Source: an uncultured Anaerovibrio sp. (GTDB taxonomy: Bacteria; Bacillota; Negativicutes; Selenomonadales; Selenomonadaceae). Taken from it: a DNA stretch of 8,783 bases. The stretch is taken from positions 1 to 8,783 of the forward strand of contig CAAGDY010000378.1 in the NCBI GenBank assembly GCA_900768695.1, given 5' to 3'. Made by a program: the position numbers and the translations under genes. The notes beneath the pieces are model-generated. The model worked only from the letters and a program-made list of their open reading frames with translations, had not been told where the DNA came from and searched no databases. Below, in pieces: positions 1 to 6,270 of this stretch. Position 1 is the first letter of the stretch. Each line of letters starts with the position of its first letter.

Positions 1-604
1 ATCACTGCGGAATATGGGCATCAATGTGGTGGTGGTAAAGGGCGCAAAAAATCTGCAGGAAATCCGGGACAATATAAACCTGATTGCAGCTTCTGTGGGT
101 GAGCCGGAACGCGGTAACAAGCTGATTGGCATGATGGATGACAGGCTGGCTGAAATCAAGGCAAAGATAGACAGGATACCGCAGGACCAGAGAAAGAGGG
201 TTCTTCTGATTTCCCTGATGAATAACTACGGTGGAAAAAACTGTATCTATGACGATGCCTGTGCGCTGGCAGGAGTTACCAACTGCCTGTCGGAATACGG
301 CCTGCAGCGGGGGGACAAGCTGACCAAGGAAATGATGGTGCAAATGGATCCGGATATTATTTTCCTGCCTACCTACAATGCCCATGGCACCTTTGATATT
401 CAGGGCTTCCGTGACAGGTATCTGAAGGATCCTGCCCTCCAGCAGATGAAGGCGATTCAGTCCGGCAGTATCAGGGAGCCGAGGGATTCCTATATCTATA
501 CTGCATCTCAGGATTTCTGCTTTGCGGTACAGGAAATTGCCTATACGGTTTATGGGGATGAATTCAGGCTGGAGGATCAGCAGCACCTGTCGGCTGTGGA
601 GTAA
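1..604 (+). CDS. ABC transporter substrate-binding protein (iron-siderophore/haem/corrinoid type), 3' part
   Basis: This is the C-terminal ~200 residues of a periplasmic binding protein; the frame is open from the left window edge, so the start lies outside. The visible part fits the C-terminal lobe of class III (FecB/BtuF/FhuD-type) binding proteins: a segment reading GINVVVVKGAKNLQEIRDNI, then a long helix (SVGEPERGNKLIGMMDDRL) that usually connects the two lobes, then VLLISLMNN, MDPDIIFLPTYN and a C-terminal helix. The protein would capture a metal chelate or tetrapyrrole in the periplasm and deliver it to the permease encoded downstream. The ATPase gene starts 40 bases after its stop and the permease follows with an overlap, so the three form one operon. 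Ligand identity cannot be read from the sequence; iron-siderophore, haem and cobalamin all remain possible, and the adjacent CbiK-like gene tilts slightly towards a tetrapyrrole or metal. Confidence 0.82.
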   Translation, partial: SLRNMGINVVVVKGAKNLQEIRDNINLIAASVGEPERGNKLIGMMDDRLAEIKAKIDRIPQDQRKRVLLISLMNNYGGKNCIYDDACALAGVTNCLSEYGLQRGDKLTKEMMVQMDPDIIFLPTYNAHGTFDIQGFRDRYLKDPALQQMKAIQSGSIREPRDSYIYTASQDFCFAVQEIAYTVYGDEFRLEDQQHLSAVE

Positions 605-607
605 GCC

Positions 608-648
608 GGGAGGAAAGCATGTTACATAGAGGTAGACTATATATATGA
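608..648 (+). promoter_or_regulatory. Nine-codon upstream ORF with strong RBS, stop overlapping the ATPase start
   Basis: The best Shine-Dalgarno sequence in the gap, GGGAGG at 608-613, sits 5 bases before an ATG at 619 rather than before the ATPase ATG at 645. That ATG opens a short frame encoding MLHRGRLYI and stopping at TGA 646-648, which overlaps the ATPase start as ATGA. The ATPase's own RBS (GAGG at 629-632) is 12 bases away and weaker. The arrangement suggests translational coupling or a leader peptide; a chance ORF cannot be excluded. Confidence 0.4.
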
Positions 649-1544
649 ATAATACCGTTATTCAGGTTGAGGATATAACAGCCGGTTATCACGAACAAAG
701 CCCTGTTTTGAAAGATGTCAGCTTCAACATTGGCCGGGGAGAGTTTGTGGGCATTATCGGCAAGAATGGTGCCGGGAAAAGTACCCTGCTGAAGTCCATG
801 CGTGGTTTTCTGCCGGTGTGGTCCGGCAAGGTGATGCTGGCGGGCAAGGCTGTAGGTGAATACCAGGAAAGAGAGCTGGCACGAAAGATTGCTTACCTGC
901 AGCAGCAGGTGGAGCTGACCTTTGATTATACCGCCCGCGATATTGTAATGGCCGGTCGTTACCCATATAGAAAATGGTGGCAGCAGCAGAGTGAGGCTGA
1001 CAGGGAGATTGCAGATGCCTGCATGAAATATACAGGTGTGCTGGAAATGGCAGACAAGCCAATCCGCGCCCTTTCCGGCGGCCAGAGGCAGAGGGTGCTG
1101 CTGGCCAAGGTTCTGGCCCAGCAGACGCCGGTGCTGTTTCTTGATGAACCGGCAGCAGGGCTGGATCTGTTCTATCAGGAAGAGATTTTTCGCTTCTGCC
1201 AGGAGCTGTGCCACCGGGGCAAGACTGTGGTAATGGTGGTGCATGAGCTGAATCTGGCGGCAAGATACTGTAGCAGGCTGCTGCTGGCAAGCAAGGGGCG
1301 GATTATCGCCGATGATGTACCGGAAAAGGTGCTGACCAGGGAGCTTCTGACCGAAGGCTATGGTGTGCCCATTGAGGCCGGGCGCAATCCGGAAACAGGT
1401 CACGCAGATATCTATACAATACCGGAGCCGATGGACGAGGCGAAGCTTCGTCTGCTGGAAACGATAATAGGCGGCAACGCCGGGAAGGATGTCTGTAATG
1501 GCAATAATGCAGAGCAATCAGGAAAGGGCGGTGACATGGCATGA
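645..1544 (+). CDS. ABC transporter ATP-binding protein, FecE/BtuD/FepC type
   Basis: A 299-residue cytoplasmic ATPase that powers import by the neighbouring permease. All motifs are present in order: Walker A GKNGAGKST at residues 39-47, Q-loop in the QQQ run at 86-88, ABC signature LSGGQRQR at 143-150, Walker B LFLDEP at 164-169 with catalytic Glu168, D-loop AGLD at 171-174, and H-loop His200 in VVHELN. The spacing and the HELNLAARY segment are typical of the iron-siderophore/haem/B12 importer subfamily. After about residue 255 there is a hydrophilic tail of roughly 45 residues, longer than the ~255-residue minimum of the family and of unknown role. The start at 645 is the first ATG giving the normal N-terminus (VIQVEDITAGY). 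The stop TGA overlaps the permease ATG by four bases, indicating translational coupling. The substrate is not determined by this subunit. Confidence 0.93.
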   Translation: MNNTVIQVEDITAGYHEQSPVLKDVSFNIGRGEFVGIIGKNGAGKSTLLKSMRGFLPVWSGKVMLAGKAVGEYQERELARKIAYLQQQVELTFDYTARDIVMAGRYPYRKWWQQQSEADREIADACMKYTGVLEMADKPIRALSGGQRQRVLLAKVLAQQTPVLFLDEPAAGLDLFYQEEIFRFCQELCHRGKTVVMVVHELNLAARYCSRLLLASKGRIIADDVPEKVLTRELLTEGYGVPIEAGRNPETGHADIYTIPEPMDEAKLRLLETIIGGNAGKDVCNGNNAEQSGKGGDMA

Positions 1545-2569
1545 GATATCACCGCAGGCTGGTGGCAATAGCGCTGGCTGTAATGGTTTTTCTGACGTTT
1601 TTCTTTTCCCTGTCTGCAGGCCAGTATGATTTAGGCTTTGTGCAGGTGATAGCCTGGTGCTGTCACAAGCTGGGACTGCCAGTGCTGCAGGATGTCAATG
1701 TTTCAGCCCAGCAGGAGGCAGTGCTGATGTTTATACGCTCGCCACGTACTTTAGTTGGCTTTATGGTGGGCGCCGGTCTGGCAGCCTCCGGCACAATTCT
1801 GCAGGGAATCTTCAGCAACCCGCTGGCCGATCCCGGCATCATCGGTGTGTCCAGTGGTGCCACGGTTGGCGCTGTAGTGGCCATCAGCCTTGGCGTAAAT
1901 GCTGTAAACATGTTTGCCATGCCGGCCTTTGCTTTTGTGGGGGCAATCTGCGCGGTGTTCCTGACCATCGGGCTGGCAACGAGAAATGGCAGGATTCCAG
2001 TGCTTACGCTGCTGCTGTCCGGCGTGGTTGTGGGCATGCTGCTGGGAGCCATTACAGCGGCCCTGCTGGTGGTAATGGATGAATACAAGCTGCAGCAGTA
2101 TCTTTTCTGGACTATAGGCAGCCTGGACTACCGCCGCTGGGAGCATGTACTGATGGGTATAGGGCCGATTGCGTCAGGCATTGTCATCATGCTGCTGATG
2201 GCCCGGCACCTGAATATTCTGGCGCTGGGAGAGGCCGAGGCAAAGGCTGTCGGCATGCCTGTAGTAAAATACCGTCTGCTGCTTCTGCTGGTTTCTGCCA
2301 TGACAACGGCAGCTAGTGTGTGCATCAGTGGCAGCATCGGCTTTGTGGGGCTTATTATCCCTCACATGATGCGCATGCTGGTAGGACCAAATCACAAGCA
2401 TCTCCTGCCGGCCAGCATTGTGGCCGGAGGGGTGTTCCTGCTGTTTTGTGATTCACTGGGGCGCGTCCTGATAGAGAAAACCGAGGTCAATGTGGGCATT
2501 ATGACCGCATTTCTTGGGACGCCATATTTCCTTTATCTCCTGCGCAAAAACAGCAATCTTGAAAAGTAG
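1541..2569 (+). CDS. FecCD-family ABC transporter permease
   Basis: A 342-residue polytopic inner-membrane protein of the FecCD/BtuC family, expected to have about ten transmembrane helices and to work as a homodimer. Residues 7-27 form the first membrane helix (LVAIALAVMVFLTFFFSLSAG). The family signature NPLADPGIIGVSSGA is at 93-107, the cytoplasmic ATPase-coupling segment ALGEAEAKAVG is at 228-238, the conserved GFVGLIIPHMMR is at 267-278, and the usual C-terminal GTPYFLYLLRK is at 326-336. The length matches the family (330-350), so the gene looks intact. Its ATG overlaps the TGA of the ATPase gene (ATGA 1541-1544), with GGAAAGGG at 1521-1528 as a distant RBS, so translation is probably coupled. 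Together with the upstream binding protein and ATPase it makes a complete importer for an iron chelate, haem or corrinoid; which one is not shown by the sequence. Confidence 0.94.
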   Translation: MRYHRRLVAIALAVMVFLTFFFSLSAGQYDLGFVQVIAWCCHKLGLPVLQDVNVSAQQEAVLMFIRSPRTLVGFMVGAGLAASGTILQGIFSNPLADPGIIGVSSGATVGAVVAISLGVNAVNMFAMPAFAFVGAICAVFLTIGLATRNGRIPVLTLLLSGVVVGMLLGAITAALLVVMDEYKLQQYLFWTIGSLDYRRWEHVLMGIGPIASGIVIMLLMARHLNILALGEAEAKAVGMPVVKYRLLLLLVSAMTTAASVCISGSIGFVGLIIPHMMRMLVGPNHKHLLPASIVAGGVFLLFCDSLGRVLIEKTEVNVGIMTAFLGTPYFLYLLRKNSNLEK

Positions 2570-2789
2570 TCTGTACAGCTACAAGCTGTATTATAATAAT
2601 AAAAAATCAGATATACAGAGGCTGGAACGTCAATACGTATTCAGCCCGCCATAGTTTTGAATGTATGAGCTACAAAAAATGTCGTTATTTTCCTGTTGCA
2701 CCTGCTTGTCGCTATTTATCTCTATTTATCGCGAAGTGGGCAGTGCCACAGGGAAATGTATAGTATTTTTTCTTTAGGAGGAATATTTT
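2570..2789. other. Intergenic leader between transporter and cbiK-like gene
   Basis: This gap holds no recognisable ORF or known riboswitch consensus. A 6-bp inverted repeat TACAGC/GCTGTA (2574-2579 and 2585-2590, loop TACAA) lies just after the permease stop but lacks a T-tract, so it is at best a weak terminator or processing hairpin. A direct repeat CTATTTATC occurs at 2712-2720 and 2722-2730, exactly 10 bp apart. I see no convincing -35/-10 pair, and no clear Fur box or cobalamin riboswitch. Whether the chelatase gene is cotranscribed with the transporter is therefore open. Confidence 0.4.
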
Positions 2790-3782
2790 ATGAAAAACTG
2801 GAAAAAATTTTTTGTAGCTGCTGTTGCTGTAGGCGCGGTATTTACCGTCAGCCCGACCGCTTCCGAAGCGGCATACGAACTGAATCCAGAGGTAAAGACC
2901 GCTACCCCGGCTCTGCTGGCCGCATCCCAGATGGGCGTGCAGACCTATGTCAATCCTGATTTGCAGGGACTGGCTGACAAGGACGCCATTGTGGTAATGA
3001 CCTTTGGCACCACTTTTGCCGATAATCGCGCCAAGACCATTGATGCGACTATTGAGGGCATAAAGGCGGCACATCCCGGCGTCAAGGTAGTGACCGCTTA
3101 TACCTCGCATATTATCATCGACCGCGTTGCGGCCAATGAGGGCATAAAGTACCCTACGCCTGAAGAAGCATTGGAGCAGCTGAAGGCAGAGGGATATACC
3201 CGCGTGGCACTGGCAACCCTGGATGTTATTCCGGGGATGGAGTACAGCTACAAGCTGGGGGTATTTAATAGCTACAAGAATAATTTCAAAAAGATGACTA
3301 TCGGTACTCCTCTGATGTACTGGCAGGGTCAGGAGGAGCAGGCAGACGATGTAACAGAGGTGCTGGAAGCCTTTGCTACCCAGTTCCCAAAGACCAAAAA
3401 GGGTGAGGGCATTGTCATGATGGCCCATGGCACTCCGAATATTGCCAACGCTTATTATGCGGTTATTCAGGAAAAGCTGCAGGAAATGGGCTACGACAAT
3501 GTATTCATCGAAACTGTGGAAGGCTGGCCAAGCCTCGAAACCATCATTCCGAAGCTGAAGGCGAAGAAAATCAGCAAGGTGACCATCATGCCATTCATGA
3601 TGGTAGCTGGTGACCACGCCAACAACGACATGGCCGGTGATGAGGAGGATTCCCACAAGAGCATTCTTGAAAAGGAAGGAATCAAGGTAGAGGCATATAT
3701 TCATGGTATCGGTGAAAACCAGGCTGTGCGCAATGTATTTGTAGAGCGTGCCAATGCGGCCTGGGATGCCCTGGATAAGTAA
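2790..3782 (+). CDS. cbiK: Exported sirohydrochlorin cobaltochelatase, CbiK family
   Basis: A 330-residue class II chelatase. CbiK enzymes insert Co2+ into sirohydrochlorin in anaerobic B12 synthesis. Residues 1-27 form a Sec signal peptide (basic MKNWKK, hydrophobic FFVAAVAVGAVFTV, likely cleavage after SEA at 27), so the protein should be periplasmic. The N-terminal lobe carries the family segment VVMTFGTTFADNR (68-80). The C-terminal lobe carries the probable metal ligands His213 (MMAHGTP), Glu244 (ETVEGWP) and His276 (MVAGDHANNDMA), in the order known for Salmonella and Desulfovibrio CbiK. The mature length is about 303 residues, a little longer than cytoplasmic CbiK (~264). The start is supported by AGGAGG at 2776-2781, 8 bases upstream. 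Exported CbiK forms are established in Desulfovibrio, where a role in metal or haem handling rather than B12 synthesis has been proposed. Proximity to the ABC importer supports a similar role here; this is inference. Confidence 0.9.
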   Translation: MKNWKKFFVAAVAVGAVFTVSPTASEAAYELNPEVKTATPALLAASQMGVQTYVNPDLQGLADKDAIVVMTFGTTFADNRAKTIDATIEGIKAAHPGVKVVTAYTSHIIIDRVAANEGIKYPTPEEALEQLKAEGYTRVALATLDVIPGMEYSYKLGVFNSYKNNFKKMTIGTPLMYWQGQEEQADDVTEVLEAFATQFPKTKKGEGIVMMAHGTPNIANAYYAVIQEKLQEMGYDNVFIETVEGWPSLETIIPKLKAKKISKVTIMPFMMVAGDHANNDMAGDEEDSHKSILEKEGIKVEAYIHGIGENQAVRNVFVERANAAWDALDK

Positions 3783-3822
3783 TAAATTGAAGTAATTTTT
3801 GCCAGCTGATATAATTGCAGGC

Positions 3823-3868
3823 AAAAACGGCTATTGCAGATGCGCGGCAGTAAGCAATAGCCGTTTTT
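3823..3868 (+). terminator. Rho-independent terminator after cbiK-like gene
   Basis: A perfect 15-bp stem pairs 3823-3837 (AAAAACGGCTATTGC) with 3854-3868 (GCAATAGCCGTTTTT) across a 16-base loop and ends in a T-tract, with further T's at 3875-3880. The A-run at the 5' side would also allow termination in the reverse direction. Confidence 0.92.
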
Positions 3869-3870
3869 AT

Positions 3871-3899
3871 TTGCTTTTTTATAACGTTTGCTCTATAAT
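3871..3899 (+). promoter_or_regulatory. Predicted sigma-70/A promoter of hflX
   Basis: The -35 element TTGCTT (3871-3876) and the -10 element TATAAT (3894-3899) are separated by exactly 17 bases. Transcription should start near 3906, giving a leader of about 40 bases before the hflX start. It abuts the terminator of the preceding gene, which makes hflX an independent transcription unit. Confidence 0.75.
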
Positions 3900-3946
3900 T
3901 ATGGTAACGATAGGATGACAGATGTGAGGATGGGAAAGGAGCTGAA

Positions 3947-5767
3947 GTGTGTATGATGGTTCATGGTGAGCTGGGCAATATTCGCAAAAATATTGTAGAC
4001 AGGCTGGAAGGGATGTACGGGCTGACAGTACCGGCAGGACAGCTGATTACCAGGGAGCTGGCAGAGGAAATGCTGGCAGTAACAGGTGAGCTGGCGAGGG
4101 AGGTTGCCGTATATCTAAGCCGTCAGGGCAAGGTGCTTCAGGTTTCTGTGGGTGACGATGCTACCGTGGATTTGCCTGAGCTGCGGCAGAGAAAATCGGA
4201 GAGCCGTCTGTCGGGGGTGCGTTGTGTGCATACCCATCCCAGCAGCGATACGCGTCTAAGCGCACCGGATTTATCATCACTTAGGACAATGCGGTTCGAT
4301 GTTATGGCCGCTATAGGCATGAAGGATGGCCGGATATATGGCAGCATGGCCTTTTTGAGCGGCGAGCTGACGGAAAGCGGCGGCTATGTGGTGCATGGTA
4401 CCCGTGAACTGCCCCTGGGAGAGCTGAACCGTTACAATCTTGTGCAGCTGATAACAGCTATTAACAAGGAGCTGGGCAGACATCAGCTGAAGGATACGGA
4501 AAAACGCCAGGAAAGAGCTATTCTGGCCGGCGTGGACTATAATACATCGCCGGGGGGCTGGCGGATAGAGGATTCCCTGGCTGAGCTGAAGGGACTGGCC
4601 GAAACTGCTGGGGCCATAGTTGCCGGACAGGTCATACAAAAAAAGTCCAAGCCTGACAATGCGTTTTTTCTTGGCCGGGGCAAGGTGGATGAAATTGGCA
4701 TGCTGGCGCAGAATACCGAAGCTGATTTGCTGATTCTGGATGATGAAATCACTCCTTCCCAGCAACGCAATCTAGAAATGAGTACCGGGCTCAGGGTAGT
4801 GGACAGGACAGCACTGATTCTGGACATTTTTGCCCAGCGGGCCCGTTCCGCGGCCGGTAAGCTGCAGGTGGAGCTGGCACAGCTGAAATACAACCTGCCG
4901 CGTCTTGGCGGCCAGGGGCTGGTGCTTTCCAGGCAGGGTGGCGGCATAGGCACACGGGGGCCCGGTGAAACAAAGCTGGAAATGGACAGGCGCCGGATTC
5001 ATGGACGAATTCATGATTTGGAGGAACGTATCGCCAAGCTGAAAAGCCAGCGGCAGCTGCATCGCGTGCAACGGAAAAATTCACGTATCCCGTCGGCAGC
5101 GCTGGTAGGCTATACCAATGCAGGCAAGTCCACTATCCTTAATGCCTTATTTGCGGGTGATGAGGTACTGGCAGAGGATAAGCTGTTTGCCACCCTTGAT
5201 CCAACCACCAGGCTCATAAGGCTGGATGAGAAGCAGGAGCTGCTGCTTACCGATACTGTAGGCTTTATCCAAAAGCTGCCCCACACGCTGGTAAGCGCTT
5301 TTCAGGCAACCCTTGAGGAAACAGTGGAGGCTGATTTGCTTCTACATGTAGTCGATGCAAGTGATGTCAACTATGAGCTGCAGATAAAGGCGGTTATGGA
5401 GGTCCTGCGGGAAATTGGGGCTCAGGATAAGCCGTCTGTATTTGTGTTCAACAAGGTGGACAAGCTGCCGGAGGAAGAACGGGATAATGCGTATGTTTCT
5501 GCCCGCATGCTGCAGGACAGGAATGGTGTGGTTATTTCGGCCAAGGATGAGGAGGGACTGCAAAGGCTGCGGGAAAAAATCAAGGCCTTTTTCGACAGAG
5601 GACAGGTACAGCTTACCTTGTGCATTCCTTATGACAAAGGCTCCTTGGTGACAGAGCTTCATAATCTTGGTAAAGTGGAGTCCATAGATTATAATGAGCA
5701 GGGAACCGTGTTGACCGTAAAGATGCCTGTATCTGATGCAGAGGCTTTTCAGAAATATGTGCGATAA
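3947..5767 (+). CDS. hflX: GTPase HflX with N-terminal JAMM/MPN-like domain
   Basis: A 606-residue ribosome-associated GTPase; HflX proteins bind the 50S subunit and rescue or split stalled ribosomes. From about residue 185 it follows standard HflX: N-terminal HflX domain (LAGVDYN, FFLGRGKVDEI, DDEITPSQQRNLE), the glycine-rich GGIGTRGPGETKLE linker and helices, then the G domain with G1 GYTNAGKST (388-396), G3 DTVGF (436-440), G4 NKVD (502-505) and G5 SAK (531-533), and a C-terminal domain. The first ~180 residues are additional compared with the ~426-residue E. coli protein and contain Glu52, H95-T-H97, Ser105 and Asp108, which fit the E...HxHx7SxxD JAMM signature. The start is ambiguous: GTG 3947 lies 5 bases after AAAGGAG (3935-3941), while ATG 3953 and ATG 3956 are 11 and 14 bases away; the product changes by only two or three residues. 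Long HflX forms are, to my knowledge, usual in clostridial lineages. Confidence 0.95.
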   Translation: MCMMVHGELGNIRKNIVDRLEGMYGLTVPAGQLITRELAEEMLAVTGELAREVAVYLSRQGKVLQVSVGDDATVDLPELRQRKSESRLSGVRCVHTHPSSDTRLSAPDLSSLRTMRFDVMAAIGMKDGRIYGSMAFLSGELTESGGYVVHGTRELPLGELNRYNLVQLITAINKELGRHQLKDTEKRQERAILAGVDYNTSPGGWRIEDSLAELKGLAETAGAIVAGQVIQKKSKPDNAFFLGRGKVDEIGMLAQNTEADLLILDDEITPSQQRNLEMSTGLRVVDRTALILDIFAQRARSAAGKLQVELAQLKYNLPRLGGQGLVLSRQGGGIGTRGPGETKLEMDRRRIHGRIHDLEERIAKLKSQRQLHRVQRKNSRIPSAALVGYTNAGKSTILNALFAGDEVLAEDKLFATLDPTTRLIRLDEKQELLLTDTVGFIQKLPHTLVSAFQATLEETVEADLLLHVVDASDVNYELQIKAVMEVLREIGAQDKPSVFVFNKVDKLPEEERDNAYVSARMLQDRNGVVISAKDEEGLQRLREKIKAFFDRGQVQLTLCIPYDKGSLVTELHNLGKVESIDYNEQGTVLTVKMPVSDAEAFQKYVR

Positions 5768-5808
5768 TATAATCAAGCCATAAGAATCTGGTAATAGTAT
5801 GGTGATAA

Positions 5809-5814
5809 TATAAT
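5809..5814 (+). promoter_or_regulatory. Possible -10 element for the PepSY gene
   Basis: TATAAT at 5809-5814 lies in an AT-rich gap 36 bases before the PepSY start, and no terminator follows hflX. The sequence 17 bases upstream (ATCTGG) is a poor -35, so either the promoter is weak or activated, or the gene is read through from hflX. Confidence 0.3.
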
Positions 5815-5849
5815 AGTAAAACTGATTCTGAAAGATAAGAGGTGATTGT

Positions 5850-6116
5850 ATGTCAGGAAAAATGAAGTTTATATTCGGCAGTGTGCTGGTAGGATGCATG
5901 ATGGCAGCATCTGTGGCATTTGCTCAGATTTCCCGTGACGAGGCATGCGATATTGTATACAGGTATTTTCCTGGAGCAACTATCACAAAGGTAGAGCATG
6001 ATTGGGATGATGGTCATGAGATATACGAGGTAGATTTCCAATATGGGCAGTACAAAGATGCTGAGTGTACTATTGATGCCAATACTGGCAATATGCTGGA
6101 ATATGAATTGGATTAA
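5850..6116 (+). CDS. Small exported PepSY-domain protein
   Basis: An 88-residue protein consisting of a signal peptide and a single PepSY domain. Residues 1-25 are an export signal ending in VAFA, with probable cleavage before Gln26; an LVGC sequence at 13-16 also resembles a lipobox, so lipoprotein anchoring is an alternative. The mature part shows the PepSY pattern: ISRDEACDIVYRYFPGA (27-43), a charged turn, YEVDF (59-63), and IDANTGNMLEYELD (75-88). Cys33 and Cys73 both lie in the exported domain and could form a disulphide. PepSY domains occur as inhibitory propeptides of peptidases and as single small periplasmic proteins of unknown role; no peptidase gene adjoins this one. The start is supported by AAGAGGTG at 5837-5844; the in-frame ATG at 5862 is a possible alternative. 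A strong terminator follows, so it is the last gene of its transcript. The specific function is unknown. Confidence 0.85.
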   Translation: MSGKMKFIFGSVLVGCMMAASVAFAQISRDEACDIVYRYFPGATITKVEHDWDDGHEIYEVDFQYGQYKDAECTIDANTGNMLEYELD

Positions 6117-6167
6117 GCTAAAGAACTGAATCCTCATAAGAAATAGAAGATAACGAAGCAACGAAGG

Positions 6168-6199
6168 AAAGAGCTTTGCAGGCTGGCAAGGCTCTTTTT
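6168..6199 (+). terminator. Rho-independent terminator after PepSY gene
   Basis: A 12-bp stem containing one G-U pair joins 6168-6179 (AAAGAGCTTTGC) to 6186-6197 (GCAAGGCTCTTT) around a 6-base loop, and five T's (6195-6199) close it. Confidence 0.9.
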
Positions 6200-6202
6200 G
6201 TA

Positions 6203-6231
6203 TTGACTGGCAAATTTTTCAATTGTATACT
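6203..6231 (+). promoter_or_regulatory. Predicted sigma-70/A promoter of the crotonase gene
   Basis: TTGACT (6203-6208) and TATACT (6226-6231) are separated by 17 bases, a near-consensus promoter. The predicted start of transcription, near 6238, excludes the TTG at 6223 as a translation start and supports ATG 6271. Confidence 0.8.
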
Positions 6232-6270
6232 AAGTGTATGATGTATGTAATTATCGGGGAGGAATCTTTT

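Noticed and set aside
564..1517. Long minus-strand frame opposite the ATPase gene
   Set aside because: It is antisense to a fully conserved ABC ATPase, has no RBS and no family features; it arises from codon bias of the real gene.
2570..2789. Cobalamin riboswitch or Fur box before the cbiK-like gene
   Set aside because: No B12-box sequence and no convincing GATAAT-type inverted repeat could be identified; only AT-rich runs are present.
2712..3824. Long minus-strand frame opposite the chelatase gene
   Set aside because: The plus strand carries all CbiK motifs, an RBS and a terminator; the antisense translation lacks any domain signal.
6223..6270. Longer N-terminus of the crotonase protein starting at TTG 6223 (or ATG 6238/6241)
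   Set aside because: The TTG lies inside the -10 region of a near-consensus promoter, and the strong GGGGAGG is placed for ATG 6271, which also matches the usual family start.
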